The notes: generated from the letters alone by a model not told the origin. A stretch of DNA of 64,000 nt from Adhaeribacter swui (GCF_014217805.1 NZ_CP055156.1:2548585-2612584); one strand, 5' to 3'. Counted from the stretch's first letter, positions 32,742 through 42,681 are shown. Program-made: numbers and translations.

Positions 32742-33479
32742 ATGTTTAAAACCAGTGTACGCCTTACACTCCTTATAACCCTATGGGCCGTAAGGAGTCT
32801 TTTTTTTGGTAATGAATTATTTGCGCAAAATACCAGTGAAATAGGCGGAGGAATAGGCGGCTTAGTTTACAAAGGCGAAGTAGCGCCTAATTACCGGTTT
32901 TTAAATAATCGTCCGGGAGCTGTTATTTTTTATAAAAAAGATATTTCCAAACCGGTTACTTTAAAAGCTAATTTAATGGCCGGCTTTTTACGGGCCAATG
33001 ATGAAAATGCCGAACTTCCCGTTAATAGTTTCCGGCAGGCCATTGTCAAAACCAATCTGGTAGAATTATCGGCCGGATTAGAATACAATTTCCTGGACTA
33101 CTACAATCAGCGGCGGCGTACCCGCTGGACTCCTTATTACTTCATTAGTTTTGCGGCGGCCAGCTTTCGCAACAAAGCCGAATTACAAGGACATGAAAAA
33201 CCAGCAGAAAGTGGCATTGTGCTTTCTATACCAACCGGCATTGGTTTTAAGTACGCCTTATCTTATCACTGGAACTTAGGCCTTGAAGTTGGTGCCCGCA
33301 AAACCTTTGCTAAAAACGGCGACCGGTTAGACTACCTGCAAACCCAGGATTACGCCCAACTGCCTTACCGCGAACTGCCGCATACCGACCCTTACGATAA
33401 AGATTGGTATTTTTATAACGGACTAAGTATTTCCTATACTTTCTATAAGCTGCTTTGCCCGCCCGCATCATACAAATAA
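32742..33479 (+). CDS. DUF6089 family outer-membrane protein
   Basis: 245 residues with signal peptide (RLTLLITLWAVRSLFFGNELFAQ). SEIGGGIGGLVYKGEVAP is the start of the barrel, then ITLKANLMAGFLRAND-type strands, AGLEYNFLDYY, FISFAAASFRN, PTGIGFKYALSYHWNLGLEV and a terminal DWYFYNGLSISYTFYKLL. It is a compact barrel paralogous to the preceding gene and in the same operon. I know no experimental role for the family. Together the two fill the position before uppS that is typical of many Cytophagales genomes. Confidence 0.87.
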   Translation: MFKTSVRLTLLITLWAVRSLFFGNELFAQNTSEIGGGIGGLVYKGEVAPNYRFLNNRPGAVIFYKKDISKPVTLKANLMAGFLRANDENAELPVNSFRQAIVKTNLVELSAGLEYNFLDYYNQRRRTRWTPYYFISFAAASFRNKAELQGHEKPAESGIVLSIPTGIGFKYALSYHWNLGLEVGARKTFAKNGDRLDYLQTQDYAQLPYRELPHTDPYDKDWYFYNGLSISYTFYKLLCPPASYK

Positions 33480-33758
33480 TTTAAAAATTTTATTTTCAGG
33501 CAACCTACCCAACCTGTTTTGCATCTAAAAAATACCAGGCCAGCATACTATAACCAATCAGGTATTGCCAGCGTGTTTCTTTATAAAATGATTGGCACAG
33601 CCATCAGAAATTGTAGCTTTAGTTAATAATAAGCCCTGAAAATCAATATTTTTTAAATTTTTATAATTTACTTAAATGCACAGGAAATATTTGTTTATTG
33701 CGGATTCATAACGCATAATTGTCAGGGTTTTTGTAACTTGCGCGGAAATTTGGGTTGA
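33480..33758. other. 279-bp spacer before uppS
   Basis: AT-rich region with A/T palindromic spacers at about 33480-33492 and 33650-33666. It probably holds the uppS promoter, but I cannot point to a good -33/-7 pair. Confidence 0.4.
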
Positions 33759-34514
33759 ATGAATCTTCAGGAAAAAATTGATTTAAACAATTTGCCAAAA
33801 CACGTGGCCGTTATTATGGACGGAAACGGACGTTGGGCAAAGCAAAAAGGGGGTGTCCGTATATTCGGGCATCAGAATGCTATTGCAGCCGTACGGGATA
33901 CGGTAGAAGGAGCCGCAGAGTTGGGTATTGCGTATTTAACCTTATATGCTTTTTCCACTGAAAATTGGTCGCGTCCGCAATACGAAGTAAATGCATTAAT
34001 GGAGTTACTGGTTTCTACTATCCGGAAAGAAACCGCTACTTTAAATAAAAATAATATTCGGTTACAAACCATTGGCGATACCGATAGCTTACCAAGTACC
34101 TGCCGCCGGGAATTACTGGAAGCCATGGAGATAACGGCCCATAACACCCGCATGACCTTAAATGTAGCTTTGAGCTACAGTGGTCGTTGGGATTTAACCC
34201 AGGCGATGCGCCAGATTGCCGGCTTGGTAGCGGCAGGCGAATTGCAACCAAACGATGTAAATGAACAACTTATTTCGGAACATATAGCCACCACCGGAAT
34301 GCCTGACCCGGAACTGCTTATCCGGACGAGCGGCGAAATGCGCATCAGTAATTTCTTGCTTTGGCAACTAGCTTATACCGAAATTTATATTACTAATTTG
34401 CTCTGGCCGGATTTTAGAAAACAGCATTTACACGAAGCTATTTTATCTTATCAGAGCCGCGAACGTCGGTTTGGCAAAACCAGTGAACAATTAACGAATA
34501 AAAGTATTACTTAA
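33759..34514 (+). CDS. uppS: Isoprenyl transferase (undecaprenyl diphosphate synthase)
   Basis: Adds isopentenyl units in cis to farnesyl diphosphate, giving the lipid carrier for peptidoglycan. 251 residues. HVAVIMDGNGRWAKQKG holds the catalytic Asp21 and a diphosphate-binding Arg; YLTLYAFSTENWSRPQYEV, LNVALSYSGRWDLTQAMRQ and DPELLIRTSGEMRISNFLLWQ complete the active site. The TAA stop overlaps the bamA ATG by one base (34514), evidence of translational coupling. Linked genes bamA and ompH put it in an envelope operon. Confidence 0.97.
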   Translation: MNLQEKIDLNNLPKHVAVIMDGNGRWAKQKGGVRIFGHQNAIAAVRDTVEGAAELGIAYLTLYAFSTENWSRPQYEVNALMELLVSTIRKETATLNKNNIRLQTIGDTDSLPSTCRRELLEAMEITAHNTRMTLNVALSYSGRWDLTQAMRQIAGLVAAGELQPNDVNEQLISEHIATTGMPDPELLIRTSGEMRISNFLLWQLAYTEIYITNLLWPDFRKQHLHEAILSYQSRERRFGKTSEQLTNKSIT

Positions 34515-36997
34515 TGATTAAATATTTCTGGTTGTTTTTGTTTGTTTTTATAACAACCGCTGCATCTGCACAAGTAAATCTAGGTAACCAAAGTACCATC
34601 GGGGAACTGGATTACAACAATCCCAAAGAATACCGTATTGGCGCCGTTACCGTAAGTGGTGCTAAATTTCTAGACCCTAACACGCTTATCTCTATAACAG
34701 GTTTACGGGTAGGCGACCGCATTAAACTCCCCGGCGAAGACCTGGGTAAAGCCATTCACAAATTGTGGGAGCAAGGAATTTTGGGTAACGTAGAAGTTTC
34801 TATTACTAAAATCGAAGGTGACCAGGTATTTCTGGATTTCTTTTTAACTGAGCGCCCCCGTTTATCGCGGTTTGATTTTTCGGGCATCAAAAAAGGTCAG
34901 GCCGATGCTTTGCGGGATAAAATAAAACTGATTCGGGGTAAAGTAGTTACAGATGCTTTATTAAGCACTACTAAAAACACTGTCCGGAATTATTATTTAG
35001 AGAAAGGATACATGAACGCTAAAGTAAATGTATTTCAAAAACCGGATTCTGTTTTACCCAACAGCGTAGTTTTAAATATTGCGGTAGATAAAGGCAATAA
35101 AGTTAAAATTGAAGAAATAGCTTTTGAAGGAAACGAAGCTATTTCGGATAAGAAGCTGCGCCGTAAAATGAAAAAAACAAAAGAAAAACGGCCTTACAAG
35201 TTGTTTACCGCTTCTAAATTTAACCGTCCTCTTTACGAAACCGATAAAAACAGCGTAATTGAATACTACAATTCGCAAGGGTACCGCGACGCTACTATTG
35301 TTTCCGATTCAGTGTACATGCGCCCCAACGGCAAGTTAGCCATTCAGATTACAGTAGACGAAGGCCGTAAATATTTCTTCCGGGATATTACCTGGACTGG
35401 TAATTACATTTATGATGCCAAGCAGTTAGGAAGTGTTCTAGGTCTGAAAAAAGGCGATGTTTATAATAAAGAAGAATTAAATAAACGCTTGCAATACAAC
35501 CCGAATGGCAGCGACGTGTCATCACTGTACATGGATGATGGTTATTTGTTCTTCCAGATAGACCCCGTAGAAGTATTGGTAGAAGGCGATTCTATTGATA
35601 TTGAAATGCGGGTGCGGGAAGGTGCCCAGGCCCGGATTAAAGAAGTAACTGTTTCTGGTAATACTAAAACCAGCGACCACGTAATTTTACGGGAACTGTA
35701 TACGATTCCTGGTCAGAAATTTAGCCGCTCGGATCTGATCCGGTCGCAGCGTGAAATTGCTACGTTGGGTTATTTCGACCCGGAACAAATTGGCATGAAC
35801 CCTATTCCGAATCAGGAAGATGGTACCGTGGATATTAAGTACACCGTAACCGAAAAACCAAGCGACCAGATTACCTTATCCGGTGGTTGGGGTGGTCCGT
35901 ATGGTATAGTAGGAACTGTAGGTTTGGTGCTTAATAACTTCTCTCTCCGAAAAGCTGGTGATTTGCGTAACTGGCGGCCTATTCCGGGTGGCGATGGGCA
36001 ACGATTAGCGTTAAATATTCAGGCTAACGGCTTACGTTATCAATCTTACTCTTTATCGTTTACCGAGCCTTGGCTAGGTGGCCGTAAGCGGAACTCCTTT
36101 AGTGTAGGTATTAACCGTACCGTTTCCCGGATTATCAGTAATGGCGAAGAAACCCAGGGAATTCGGATAAATGGTGGTTCGGTGAGTTTAGGCCGTCGTT
36201 TAAGCTGGCCGGATAACTACTTTAGTTTATCGCACTCGTTATCATACAACCAGTATATATCCAAAAATTATCCGATTTTCGGAAGCTATCAGGATGGTAC
36301 ATTTAATAGTATTTCATTTATTAACACCTTATCGCGGAGCAGTATTGATCAGTTAACTTTCCCGAGAAGTGGTTCTACTTTAAGCTTAAGCGTAAACTTA
36401 ACGCCACCATATTCTTTATTTGATGCAAACCGGGATGCTCAAAGGTGGATCGAGTTTAATAAATGGATGTTTGATGCCTCATTCTTTACTGCTCTTTCCC
36501 GGAAAGGCAAATTAGTATTAAACACCCGCGCGCACTTTGGTTTCCTGGGTAGTTACCGGAGAGATCAACCCGTAGGACCAGTAGAACGCTTTAAACTGGG
36601 TGGTTCCGGTTTAGGTGGCGGTAATATCCTAGTGGGTACGGAGTATATTGGTTTACGTGGTTACGAAGACGAATCAGTTAGCCCATCGCCACAGGGTGGG
36701 GTAGCTTATAACAAGTTTGTAACAGAGCTACGTTACTTGGTATCGCCTAACCCGCAAGCAACGGTTTTTGTGTTAGGTTTTGCTGAGGCAGGTAACAACG
36801 TGGGATCTTATCAACAATACAATCCGTTTAAATTGTACCGCTCCGCGGGGGTAGGTGCCCGTATTTTTATGGCGGCATTTGGTTTGCTGGGCTTTGACTA
36901 TGGTTGGGGCTTCGATAAAGTACCGGCGGTGCCTAATGTGCCAAGTACGAAGCCAGGCGGTATGTTCCACTTTATTATCGGTCAGCAGATTCGTTAA
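34514..36997 (+). CDS. bamA: Outer membrane protein assembly factor BamA
   Basis: 827 residues. Inserts beta-barrel proteins in the outer membrane. The signal peptide is WLFLFVFITTAASAQ; about five POTRA repeats occupy residues 40-440 (YRIGAVTVSGAKFLDPNTLI, VKIEEIAFEGNEAISDKKLR, ARIKEVTVSGNTKTSDHVIL); the barrel follows with LSGGWGGPYGIVGTVGLVL and the loop-6 region FKLGGSGLGGG and YIGLRGYED. The last residues are FHFIIGQQIR, ending in Arg rather than the aromatic residue common at the end of outer-membrane barrels. Overlapping start with uppS. Confidence 0.95.
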   Translation: MIKYFWLFLFVFITTAASAQVNLGNQSTIGELDYNNPKEYRIGAVTVSGAKFLDPNTLISITGLRVGDRIKLPGEDLGKAIHKLWEQGILGNVEVSITKIEGDQVFLDFFLTERPRLSRFDFSGIKKGQADALRDKIKLIRGKVVTDALLSTTKNTVRNYYLEKGYMNAKVNVFQKPDSVLPNSVVLNIAVDKGNKVKIEEIAFEGNEAISDKKLRRKMKKTKEKRPYKLFTASKFNRPLYETDKNSVIEYYNSQGYRDATIVSDSVYMRPNGKLAIQITVDEGRKYFFRDITWTGNYIYDAKQLGSVLGLKKGDVYNKEELNKRLQYNPNGSDVSSLYMDDGYLFFQIDPVEVLVEGDSIDIEMRVREGAQARIKEVTVSGNTKTSDHVILRELYTIPGQKFSRSDLIRSQREIATLGYFDPEQIGMNPIPNQEDGTVDIKYTVTEKPSDQITLSGGWGGPYGIVGTVGLVLNNFSLRKAGDLRNWRPIPGGDGQRLALNIQANGLRYQSYSLSFTEPWLGGRKRNSFSVGINRTVSRIISNGEETQGIRINGGSVSLGRRLSWPDNYFSLSHSLSYNQYISKNYPIFGSYQDGTFNSISFINTLSRSSIDQLTFPRSGSTLSLSVNLTPPYSLFDANRDAQRWIEFNKWMFDASFFTALSRKGKLVLNTRAHFGFLGSYRRDQPVGPVERFKLGGSGLGGGNILVGTEYIGLRGYEDESVSPSPQGGVAYNKFVTELRYLVSPNPQATVFVLGFAEAGNNVGSYQQYNPFKLYRSAGVGARIFMAAFGLLGFDYGWGFDKVPAVPNVPSTKPGGMFHFIIGQQIR

Positions 36998-37130
36998 GCC
37001 ACTCAGAATAAAATTTTTGTGGCACGAAATTTAAAGTGTATAATGTGTGTTTTATCTCAGGAAAACGTGTTAATTAATCAAGTTTATAAATTGAACCAGA
37101 TTAAAGTTATGCGAATAAAATAATTAAAAG

Positions 37131-37835
37131 ATGAAAAAATATTGGTTTTTCGTTATCTTACTCCTTCTTTTAACTAATGCTTCATTCGCGCAGAAGTTTG
37201 GTTACGTAGACTCGGAGTTTATATTAAGCAAAGTTCCGGCTTATAATAATGCCCAAAAAGAAATTGATAAGCTGTCGGCTAATTGGCAGAAAGACATTGA
37301 AGGCATGTATCAAAACATAGATAAGATGTACAAATCTTATCAGGCCGAAGAAGTTCTGCTCACCGAAGAGATGAAAAAGAAGCGGCAGGATGAGATTGTA
37401 GAGAAGGAAAAAGAAGTAAAAGAGTACCAGAAGAAAATTTTTGGTTTTGAAGGTGCTGTTTTTAAAAAGCGTCAGGAACTGATTAAGCCCGTACAGGACG
37501 ATGTATATGATGCTATCGAGAAGGTAGCTAAAAAACGTCAGTTACAAATTGTTTTTGATAAATCGAGCGATTTAGTAATGTTATATACGAATCCGGTACA
37601 TGATTATACCGAGTATGTTTTGGAAGAGTTAGGTTTGGCTTCGCCCGAAAAGAATACTCCTGGAGCAAGACCAACCAATGCAAATGTAGAAACTCCCGGC
37701 AACCAGGTACAATCTCAGGAGGATGAGGTGGGCGCTTCAGAAGAACCTGCAACTACCACTAAGCAGACTCCTGCTGCCCGTAAACCAACTAGCAGTAAAA
37801 CTCCAGTAAAAAAATCTCAAGCAAAGAAAAAGTAA
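37131..37835 (+). CDS. OmpH/Skp family periplasmic chaperone (long, with Lys/Thr tail)
   Basis: 234 residues; signal peptide FVILLLLLTNASFAQ. The mature part starts KFGYVDSEFILSKVPAYNNA, then forms a long charged coiled coil (IEGMYQNIDKMYKSYQAEEV..QDEIVEKEKEVKEYQKKIF) and a return strand QIVFDKSSDLVMLYTNP, as in Skp. Skp holds unfolded outer-membrane proteins on their way to BamA, so the position after bamA is apt. Unlike the next paralogue, the C-terminus from about 185 is a low-complexity tail rich in Thr, Pro, Ala and Lys. The gap from bamA is 133 bases, enough for its own promoter. Confidence 0.92.
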   Translation: MKKYWFFVILLLLLTNASFAQKFGYVDSEFILSKVPAYNNAQKEIDKLSANWQKDIEGMYQNIDKMYKSYQAEEVLLTEEMKKKRQDEIVEKEKEVKEYQKKIFGFEGAVFKKRQELIKPVQDDVYDAIEKVAKKRQLQIVFDKSSDLVMLYTNPVHDYTEYVLEELGLASPEKNTPGARPTNANVETPGNQVQSQEDEVGASEEPATTTKQTPAARKPTSSKTPVKKSQAKKK

Positions 37836-37861
37836 ACAAGTAAACCAATTAATTGATTAAA

Positions 37862-38500
37862 ATGAATAAAATTAAAATTTTTGTTGCCACTGCTTTATTA
37901 ATTGTAACTGCGCAAATTTCCACTCAGGCGCAGACTGCTACTCCTAAAATTGGCTATACAAATGTTGATTATGTATTAAGCTTAATGCCAGAGAGTAAAC
38001 AAATTGAATCAGATTTAAAAACATATAGTACTCAGTTAGAAACTCAGTTGCAAACAAAAGTAAAAGAGTTTGAAACCAAAGGCGAAGCTTACCAAAAAGG
38101 CGCTACTACCATGACGGACGTTATCCGTAAAGACAAAGAAAAAGAGCTTATGAACTTGCGTTCTTCTATCGAGGAGTTTCAACGTAATGCTGAAATTTCT
38201 TTACAGAAAAAGCAGCAATCTTTATTAGAGCCGGCTTACAAAAAAATGCAGAAAGCCATTGATGATGTAGCTAAAAGTAACGGTTATACTTATGTATTTA
38301 ACTCTGATGCCGGCGCTGGTACTGCCGCTATTTTGTTACACGCTCCGGAAGATGGTAATATTTCTGATTTAGTTTTAAAGCAAATGGGTATTACACCTCC
38401 AGCTAAAGGTGCTCCGGCTCCAGCTGTACAAGCTCCCGCAGCGAGCAATACTACTCCGGTTAAAGCTACTACTCCTGCTACTGGTAAGAAAAATAAGTAA
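37862..38500 (+). CDS. OmpH/Skp family periplasmic chaperone
   Basis: 212 residues from the ATG at 37862 (a TTG three codons earlier is possible). Signal peptide KIFVATALLIVTAQISTQAQ, then KIGYTNVDYVLSLMPESKQI, a coiled coil (LKTYSTQLETQLQTKVKEFE..KDKEKELMNLRSSIEEFQRN) and YVFNSDAGAGTAAILLHAP. A Pro/Ala/Thr-rich tail completes it. It is a paralogue of the preceding gene; both may form hetero- or homotrimers. It ends the uppS-bamA-ompH-ompH set with a clear terminator (38518-38550). Confidence 0.92.
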   Translation: MNKIKIFVATALLIVTAQISTQAQTATPKIGYTNVDYVLSLMPESKQIESDLKTYSTQLETQLQTKVKEFETKGEAYQKGATTMTDVIRKDKEKELMNLRSSIEEFQRNAEISLQKKQQSLLEPAYKKMQKAIDDVAKSNGYTYVFNSDAGAGTAAILLHAPEDGNISDLVLKQMGITPPAKGAPAPAVQAPAASNTTPVKATTPATGKKNK

Positions 38501-38517
38501 TTTAAATACCTTCATGA

Positions 38518-38550
38518 AAGAGCCGGTGTAGCAATATACCGGCTTTTTTA
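38518..38550 (+). terminator. Rho-independent terminator of the envelope operon
   Basis: AGCCGGTGTA and TATACCGGCT form a 10-bp stem (one G-T) with loop GCAA and six T's. Confidence 0.88.
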
Positions 38551-38673
38551 TTTTCCTTTTCTGTTGTTTAATTAAAATTAGAGGATTAATAAAGCTGTGA
38601 TAGCAGAAACCTATTTTGGGGATTATTGCTGTGAATGATACTCCTAAATTTTAAAATTTATCTATTATCAAAA

Positions 38674-39711
38674 ATGTTATTGGAAGATCAACTGCCCGAA
38701 GAAGCACTTACCGACCTCGATGATTTGTATGAGCATGTCCGGATTGTAGCGGATAAAGGGCAAGCATTGTTGCGGTTAGATAAGTTTTTAATGGACCGGT
38801 TACCCAACGTTACCCGTAACAAACTGCAGAACGCAATCCGGGCCGAATCTATACGGGTGAACAATGAGCCGGCTAAAGTAAGTTACAAAGTAAAACCTGG
38901 CGATGTTATTACGGTTACCTTACCTGATCCGCCACGAGACACTGATATTGTTGCGGAAGACATTCCGTTAACTATAATTTACGAAGATGATGATTTATTA
39001 CTGGTAAATAAAGAACCCGGTATGGTGGTGCATCCGGCTTATAGTAATTGGACCGGCACCTTAGTAAACGCGCTTACTTACCATTTGCAAAATTTGCCAA
39101 CCGGTAAAAACGGCGAAGGCCGGCCAGGTTTGGTTCACCGCATAGATAAAGATACTTCGGGTTTACTTGTTATTGCTAAAACCGAGTATGCAATGTCTTA
39201 TTTAGCCCGGCAGTTTTTCGATCATTCTATTGAGCGGACATATTACGCGTTAATTTGGGGTATTCTTAAAGAGGCAACTGGAACCATCCGGGGACATATC
39301 GGGCGAAGCCTGAAAGATCGTAAGATTATGGCTGTTTATCCGAACGGTGAGCAAGGAAAACCCGCTGTTACCCATTACCAGGTTTTACAAACATTTCAAT
39401 ACGTTAGTCTGGTAAAGTGTAATCTAGAAACGGGACGTACGCATCAAATCAGAGCACATTTTAAGCACATAGGTCATCCTCTTTTTGGTGATGCTACTTA
39501 CGGTGGCGATAAGCAAGTTTACGGGCAAAGAACCGGAACTTTAAAAGCTTTTATAGAAAATGCTCTGGAGTTAATGCCCCGGCAAGCCCTGCACGCTAAA
39601 TCACTCGGGTTCCGCCATCCTTCCTCTAAACAATTGATGCAGTTTGATTCGGATTTACCCTTGGATTTTAAAAATTTACTAGAGAAATGGGAGAGATTTA
39701 AAAGCGAATGA
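38674..39711 (+). CDS. rluD: RluD-type ribosomal large subunit pseudouridine synthase
   Basis: 345 residues from ATG 38674; an in-frame ATG at 38635 would add 13 residues without family similarity. An N-terminal S4 domain (LRLDKFLMDRLPNVTRNKLQ..GDVITVTLP) is followed by the catalytic domain: IIYEDDDLLLVNKEPGMVVH, GRPGLVHRIDKDTSGLLVIA with catalytic Asp158, ALIWGILKEATGTIRGHIGR and VKCNLETGRTHQIRAHFKHI. RluD modifies 23S rRNA helix 69; RluC-like specificity cannot be excluded. It stands alone between two terminators. Confidence 0.95.
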   Translation: MLLEDQLPEEALTDLDDLYEHVRIVADKGQALLRLDKFLMDRLPNVTRNKLQNAIRAESIRVNNEPAKVSYKVKPGDVITVTLPDPPRDTDIVAEDIPLTIIYEDDDLLLVNKEPGMVVHPAYSNWTGTLVNALTYHLQNLPTGKNGEGRPGLVHRIDKDTSGLLVIAKTEYAMSYLARQFFDHSIERTYYALIWGILKEATGTIRGHIGRSLKDRKIMAVYPNGEQGKPAVTHYQVLQTFQYVSLVKCNLETGRTHQIRAHFKHIGHPLFGDATYGGDKQVYGQRTGTLKAFIENALELMPRQALHAKSLGFRHPSSKQLMQFDSDLPLDFKNLLEKWERFKSE

Positions 39712-40048
39712 AAAGCATAAGTTTATTATAAGTATTAGCTTGTCTGTAACTATAATGCTCGATTTTAATAAACTTGAATAACCTGAGTTGGAGATAAGAG
39801 GAGCGTACGGCTTTATTCCACTCCAAGTACATGATTCTGCAGAATTAATAGAATTTCAGAAGATATCCAATGGGTTACCTACTGGTTAGATTCCTAGGAA
39901 TGACTGGAATGGATTACAAGTTTGTACTTTAGGTTCTTATAGGTTTGTGTAGAATTCGCGTTAAGCAATAAGGAATTTGTTTTTGAGTATGGCTAGGGCA
40001 AAAAAAACCTGCTTAAGGAAGCAGGTTTTTTTTGTATGTTAAAATCAA
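39712..40048. other. 337-bp convergent intergenic region
   Basis: No gene, repeat A or RNA is seen; only the terminator at 40001-40033. Confidence 0.5.
40001..40033 (-). terminator. Bidirectional terminator between rluD and the TPR gene
   Basis: AAAAACCTGCTT/AAGCAGGTTTTT stem with loop AAGG and T-runs on both strands; it lies 16 bases after the TPR stop. Confidence 0.88.
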
Positions 40049-41677
40049 TTAAGATTTTCTTTTTGTTGTAGCAGCAGGTCTTTTCTGCGCAGCTTCAATG
40101 TTCTTTAAAGCTACTTCTACATCTTTGTTAGATGGATCTAAGCTTTTAGCGGCAGTCCAGTAAGTTTTTGCTGTGGCAAAATCTTTGGCTTTGTAAGCTT
40201 GGAAGCCTAAGTAATAGTTAGCAACAAATAAACCTTGTTTATTAGAAGCAGCTTTCGAAGGATCCTGATTAGCTACTTTAATGTATTCTTCATAAGCGGT
40301 TTTAGCAGCTCCGGTTTGTCCTTTATCTTTGGCTTCAGCTACCTGAGCCCGGCGTAAATAAGCTGTAGCATACTCTGGTCTGGCTTGAATAATTCCAGCA
40401 TATAAAGAATCAGCGGAATCAAACTTTTCTGCTGCTAAATAAACGTCAGCTAATTTAAAATTATCAACTAAACTTGGTTTGGCGGCAATTTTAGTTTTGT
40501 ACATGGTAATTGCTTTATCATACTGCTTAGCTTTTACATAAGCAGCAGCAGCTTCATTTTGTACATCTAGGTTGTTAGGGTCCATTGCTAAAGCTTTTTC
40601 TAAATTAGCGGTAGCTTCAGCTCCTTTACCAGTGTCAGCTAACATCCGACCATAATAAGCATAATCAGACGCAATTATTTTAGTTGGATCTGCTTGGGCT
40701 AATTGAAAGTATTTTTCCATGGCTTGTAAAGCTTCCGGAACTTTATTGGTTTTATAAAGTGAGTAAGCCATTAAGCGGTTCATCACTAAATTATTGGGAT
40801 CTTGCTGCAAAACTTGTTGCGCTTCAGCTAATGTACCTGCATAATCTTCGGTTAAGAATAAGAAAGATGCATATTTAATTTGAGTATCAATGGAGTTCTC
40901 CGCCATCGAACGGTATTTTTTAAAATTTTCTACCGCTCTGTCGTATTTACCCACAAAATAATTCATCTCGCCTAATTCCCGGTATGCTGGGGCATAATTC
41001 GGGTTTAAAGCAATTACTTTCTCAAAAGCTGCTTGGGCTTCGTTGTAGTTTTTAGATCTTACGAATAACTGTCCTTTTTTCATGAAAGCAGTTGCATTGT
41101 TTGGATCAATTTGTATAGCCCGGTCATAAGCGTTCATGGCATCGCCACCACCATTCGGGTTTTTTTGGTGAATATCACCCAAGATAATGTAAGCCATGGC
41201 ATCATTATTCTTCGTGATTTTATTAGCTTCACCAATATAGCTCAACGCCTTTGTAATATCTTTTACATCAGCGTCAGCGTAGGCGCGGCCGATTTGTTTA
41301 AAGATGTTGGCGTCTTTTCCTTTGGTGCGTTTTACTGCGGCATCAAACTGACGTTCTGCTTCGGCTGTATTGCCTTTCATTAAAGCTACTTTGCCTAAAC
41401 CAATCATGCTAAGAGCCGATTTGTCGTCTTTAGCTAATGCCTGACTAAATATAACATTGGCAGAGTCCAGTTTACCTTCCTTTAAATAAACATCGCCTAA
41501 GTAATAGCTAACTTCTTCGTTTGGATTTGATGTATTTAGGCGACGTAAAGTTGATTTGGCTTCGGTGTAACGTTCTACATTAATCAATTGCTGCACATCT
41601 TGCACCGATTGGGCAAAGCTGGTAGTAGCAACAAATGAAGCAGAAAACGCTAGAATATACTTCCAGTTCTTGATCAT
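40049..41677 (-). CDS. Periplasmic tetratricopeptide-repeat protein
   Basis: 542 residues with a signal peptide (YILAFSASFVATTSFAQ). About 12 TPR-like units follow; examples are YYLGDVYLKEGKLDSANVIF, AYDRAIQIDPNNATAFMKKG, EKVIALNPNYAPAYRELGEM and NLEKALAMDPNNLDVQNEAA. The C-terminus is a short basic stretch (KRPAATTKRKS). It is last in a minus-strand cluster headed by the ExbB-TonB genes and the PstS-like lipoprotein. TPR proteins act as scaffolds; I infer but cannot show a link to the transport genes. Confidence 0.9.
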   Translation of the reverse strand: MIKNWKYILAFSASFVATTSFAQSVQDVQQLINVERYTEAKSTLRRLNTSNPNEEVSYYLGDVYLKEGKLDSANVIFSQALAKDDKSALSMIGLGKVALMKGNTAEAERQFDAAVKRTKGKDANIFKQIGRAYADADVKDITKALSYIGEANKITKNNDAMAYIILGDIHQKNPNGGGDAMNAYDRAIQIDPNNATAFMKKGQLFVRSKNYNEAQAAFEKVIALNPNYAPAYRELGEMNYFVGKYDRAVENFKKYRSMAENSIDTQIKYASFLFLTEDYAGTLAEAQQVLQQDPNNLVMNRLMAYSLYKTNKVPEALQAMEKYFQLAQADPTKIIASDYAYYGRMLADTGKGAEATANLEKALAMDPNNLDVQNEAAAAYVKAKQYDKAITMYKTKIAAKPSLVDNFKLADVYLAAEKFDSADSLYAGIIQARPEYATAYLRRAQVAEAKDKGQTGAAKTAYEEYIKVANQDPSKAASNKQGLFVANYYLGFQAYKAKDFATAKTYWTAAKSLDPSNKDVEVALKNIEAAQKRPAATTKRKS

Positions 41678-41724
41678 GGTTAAAAAGGTTAATTAAAATT
41701 AAAAAATTGGTAGTTGGTTAAAGT

Positions 41725-42681
41725 TTATTCTTTAATAGATACTATACGTACTGGCATAGTGGCAGGTACCAATCCAGATTTAAGTATTATGCGCTGGCCT
41801 TTATCACCAGCTACAAAAGATGCAAAACCTGTGCCAAGCCCTGCCCGAGCCTCCCGGCTGACAATATACACATTTCTGCGTAAAGGATAAGACTCTTGCG
41901 CCAAATATCCCTGAAACGGTTGAACGTACGAATCAGTTACTGTTTTATCCGGATTATTACTTACCGCTGCTACTTTTATCTTACGTAAAAAACTAATGGC
42001 CGTAGTATCATCAAAATCACTAATCCAGTTTACGCCAATAACACCCAGTGCATTGGGCGTTTGAGCCACATAATCTATAAGTGCTTTGTTTGTTTTGGCA
42101 GCAAAAGTGTTTTTAGGCAAAGGCTGTTTATTAGTTACCGAATCGGTAATGTAACGGGCCGTGCTAGAGCCTGTATTATCAAAAACAATAGTTATATCGG
42201 ACAATTTAGAGGCAGGGTTTAATTGTTTCCAGGAGTTGGTTTTGCCAGTAAATATGTCTTTTAGCTCATCCATAGAAAAAGTGGTATCGGTATTACTCGG
42301 ATGTGTAATAAGCGCAACCCCGTCAATCGCAATTTTAGTTACCCGGGGCGTTATTTTTTGTTGCACAAATACTTCTTTCTCTTCATTGGTAAGCGGTCGC
42401 GAAATAACTACTAAACGGGCGCTATCCTGTAACAAGTCTTTCACTGTTTCGGCTTCCGATTTGTAGGAGGGGTTTACTTTGGCATATTTATACAATTTTT
42501 GAAAAGCATAAACATGAGAATCAATAATTGGCTCAAATGCTTCGTCGACACTAATTTTAATTGTACCGGAAGTAGGAGTGTCCTCGATTTTACCTTCGCG
42601 GTTACAAGCAATTAAAAAGCTGGTACCTAAAACCAAGTAGAGCCATAATCTTTGGTATAGAAATAATATTTTACTTTTCAT
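41725..42681 (-). CDS. PstS-like substrate-binding lipoprotein
   Basis: 318 residues. Lipobox TSFLIAC places Cys26, so it is lipid-anchored. The mature part is a PBP-like-2 domain: GTIKISVDEAFEPIIDSHVY, ARLVVISRPLTNEEKEVF, ALITHPSNTDTTFSMDELKD with FTGKTNSWKQL, IVFDNTGSSTARYITDSV, NALGVIGVNWISDFDD and YPLRRNVYIVSREA. These fit phosphate-binding PstS relatives, but no ABC transporter subunits are nearby. In this phylum such proteins lie with TPR and TonB genes, as here; whether they bind phosphate is unknown. Confidence 0.88.
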   Translation of the reverse strand: MKSKILFLYQRLWLYLVLGTSFLIACNREGKIEDTPTSGTIKISVDEAFEPIIDSHVYAFQKLYKYAKVNPSYKSEAETVKDLLQDSARLVVISRPLTNEEKEVFVQQKITPRVTKIAIDGVALITHPSNTDTTFSMDELKDIFTGKTNSWKQLNPASKLSDITIVFDNTGSSTARYITDSVTNKQPLPKNTFAAKTNKALIDYVAQTPNALGVIGVNWISDFDDTTAISFLRKIKVAAVSNNPDKTVTDSYVQPFQGYLAQESYPLRRNVYIVSREARAGLGTGFASFVAGDKGQRIILKSGLVPATMPVRIVSIKE

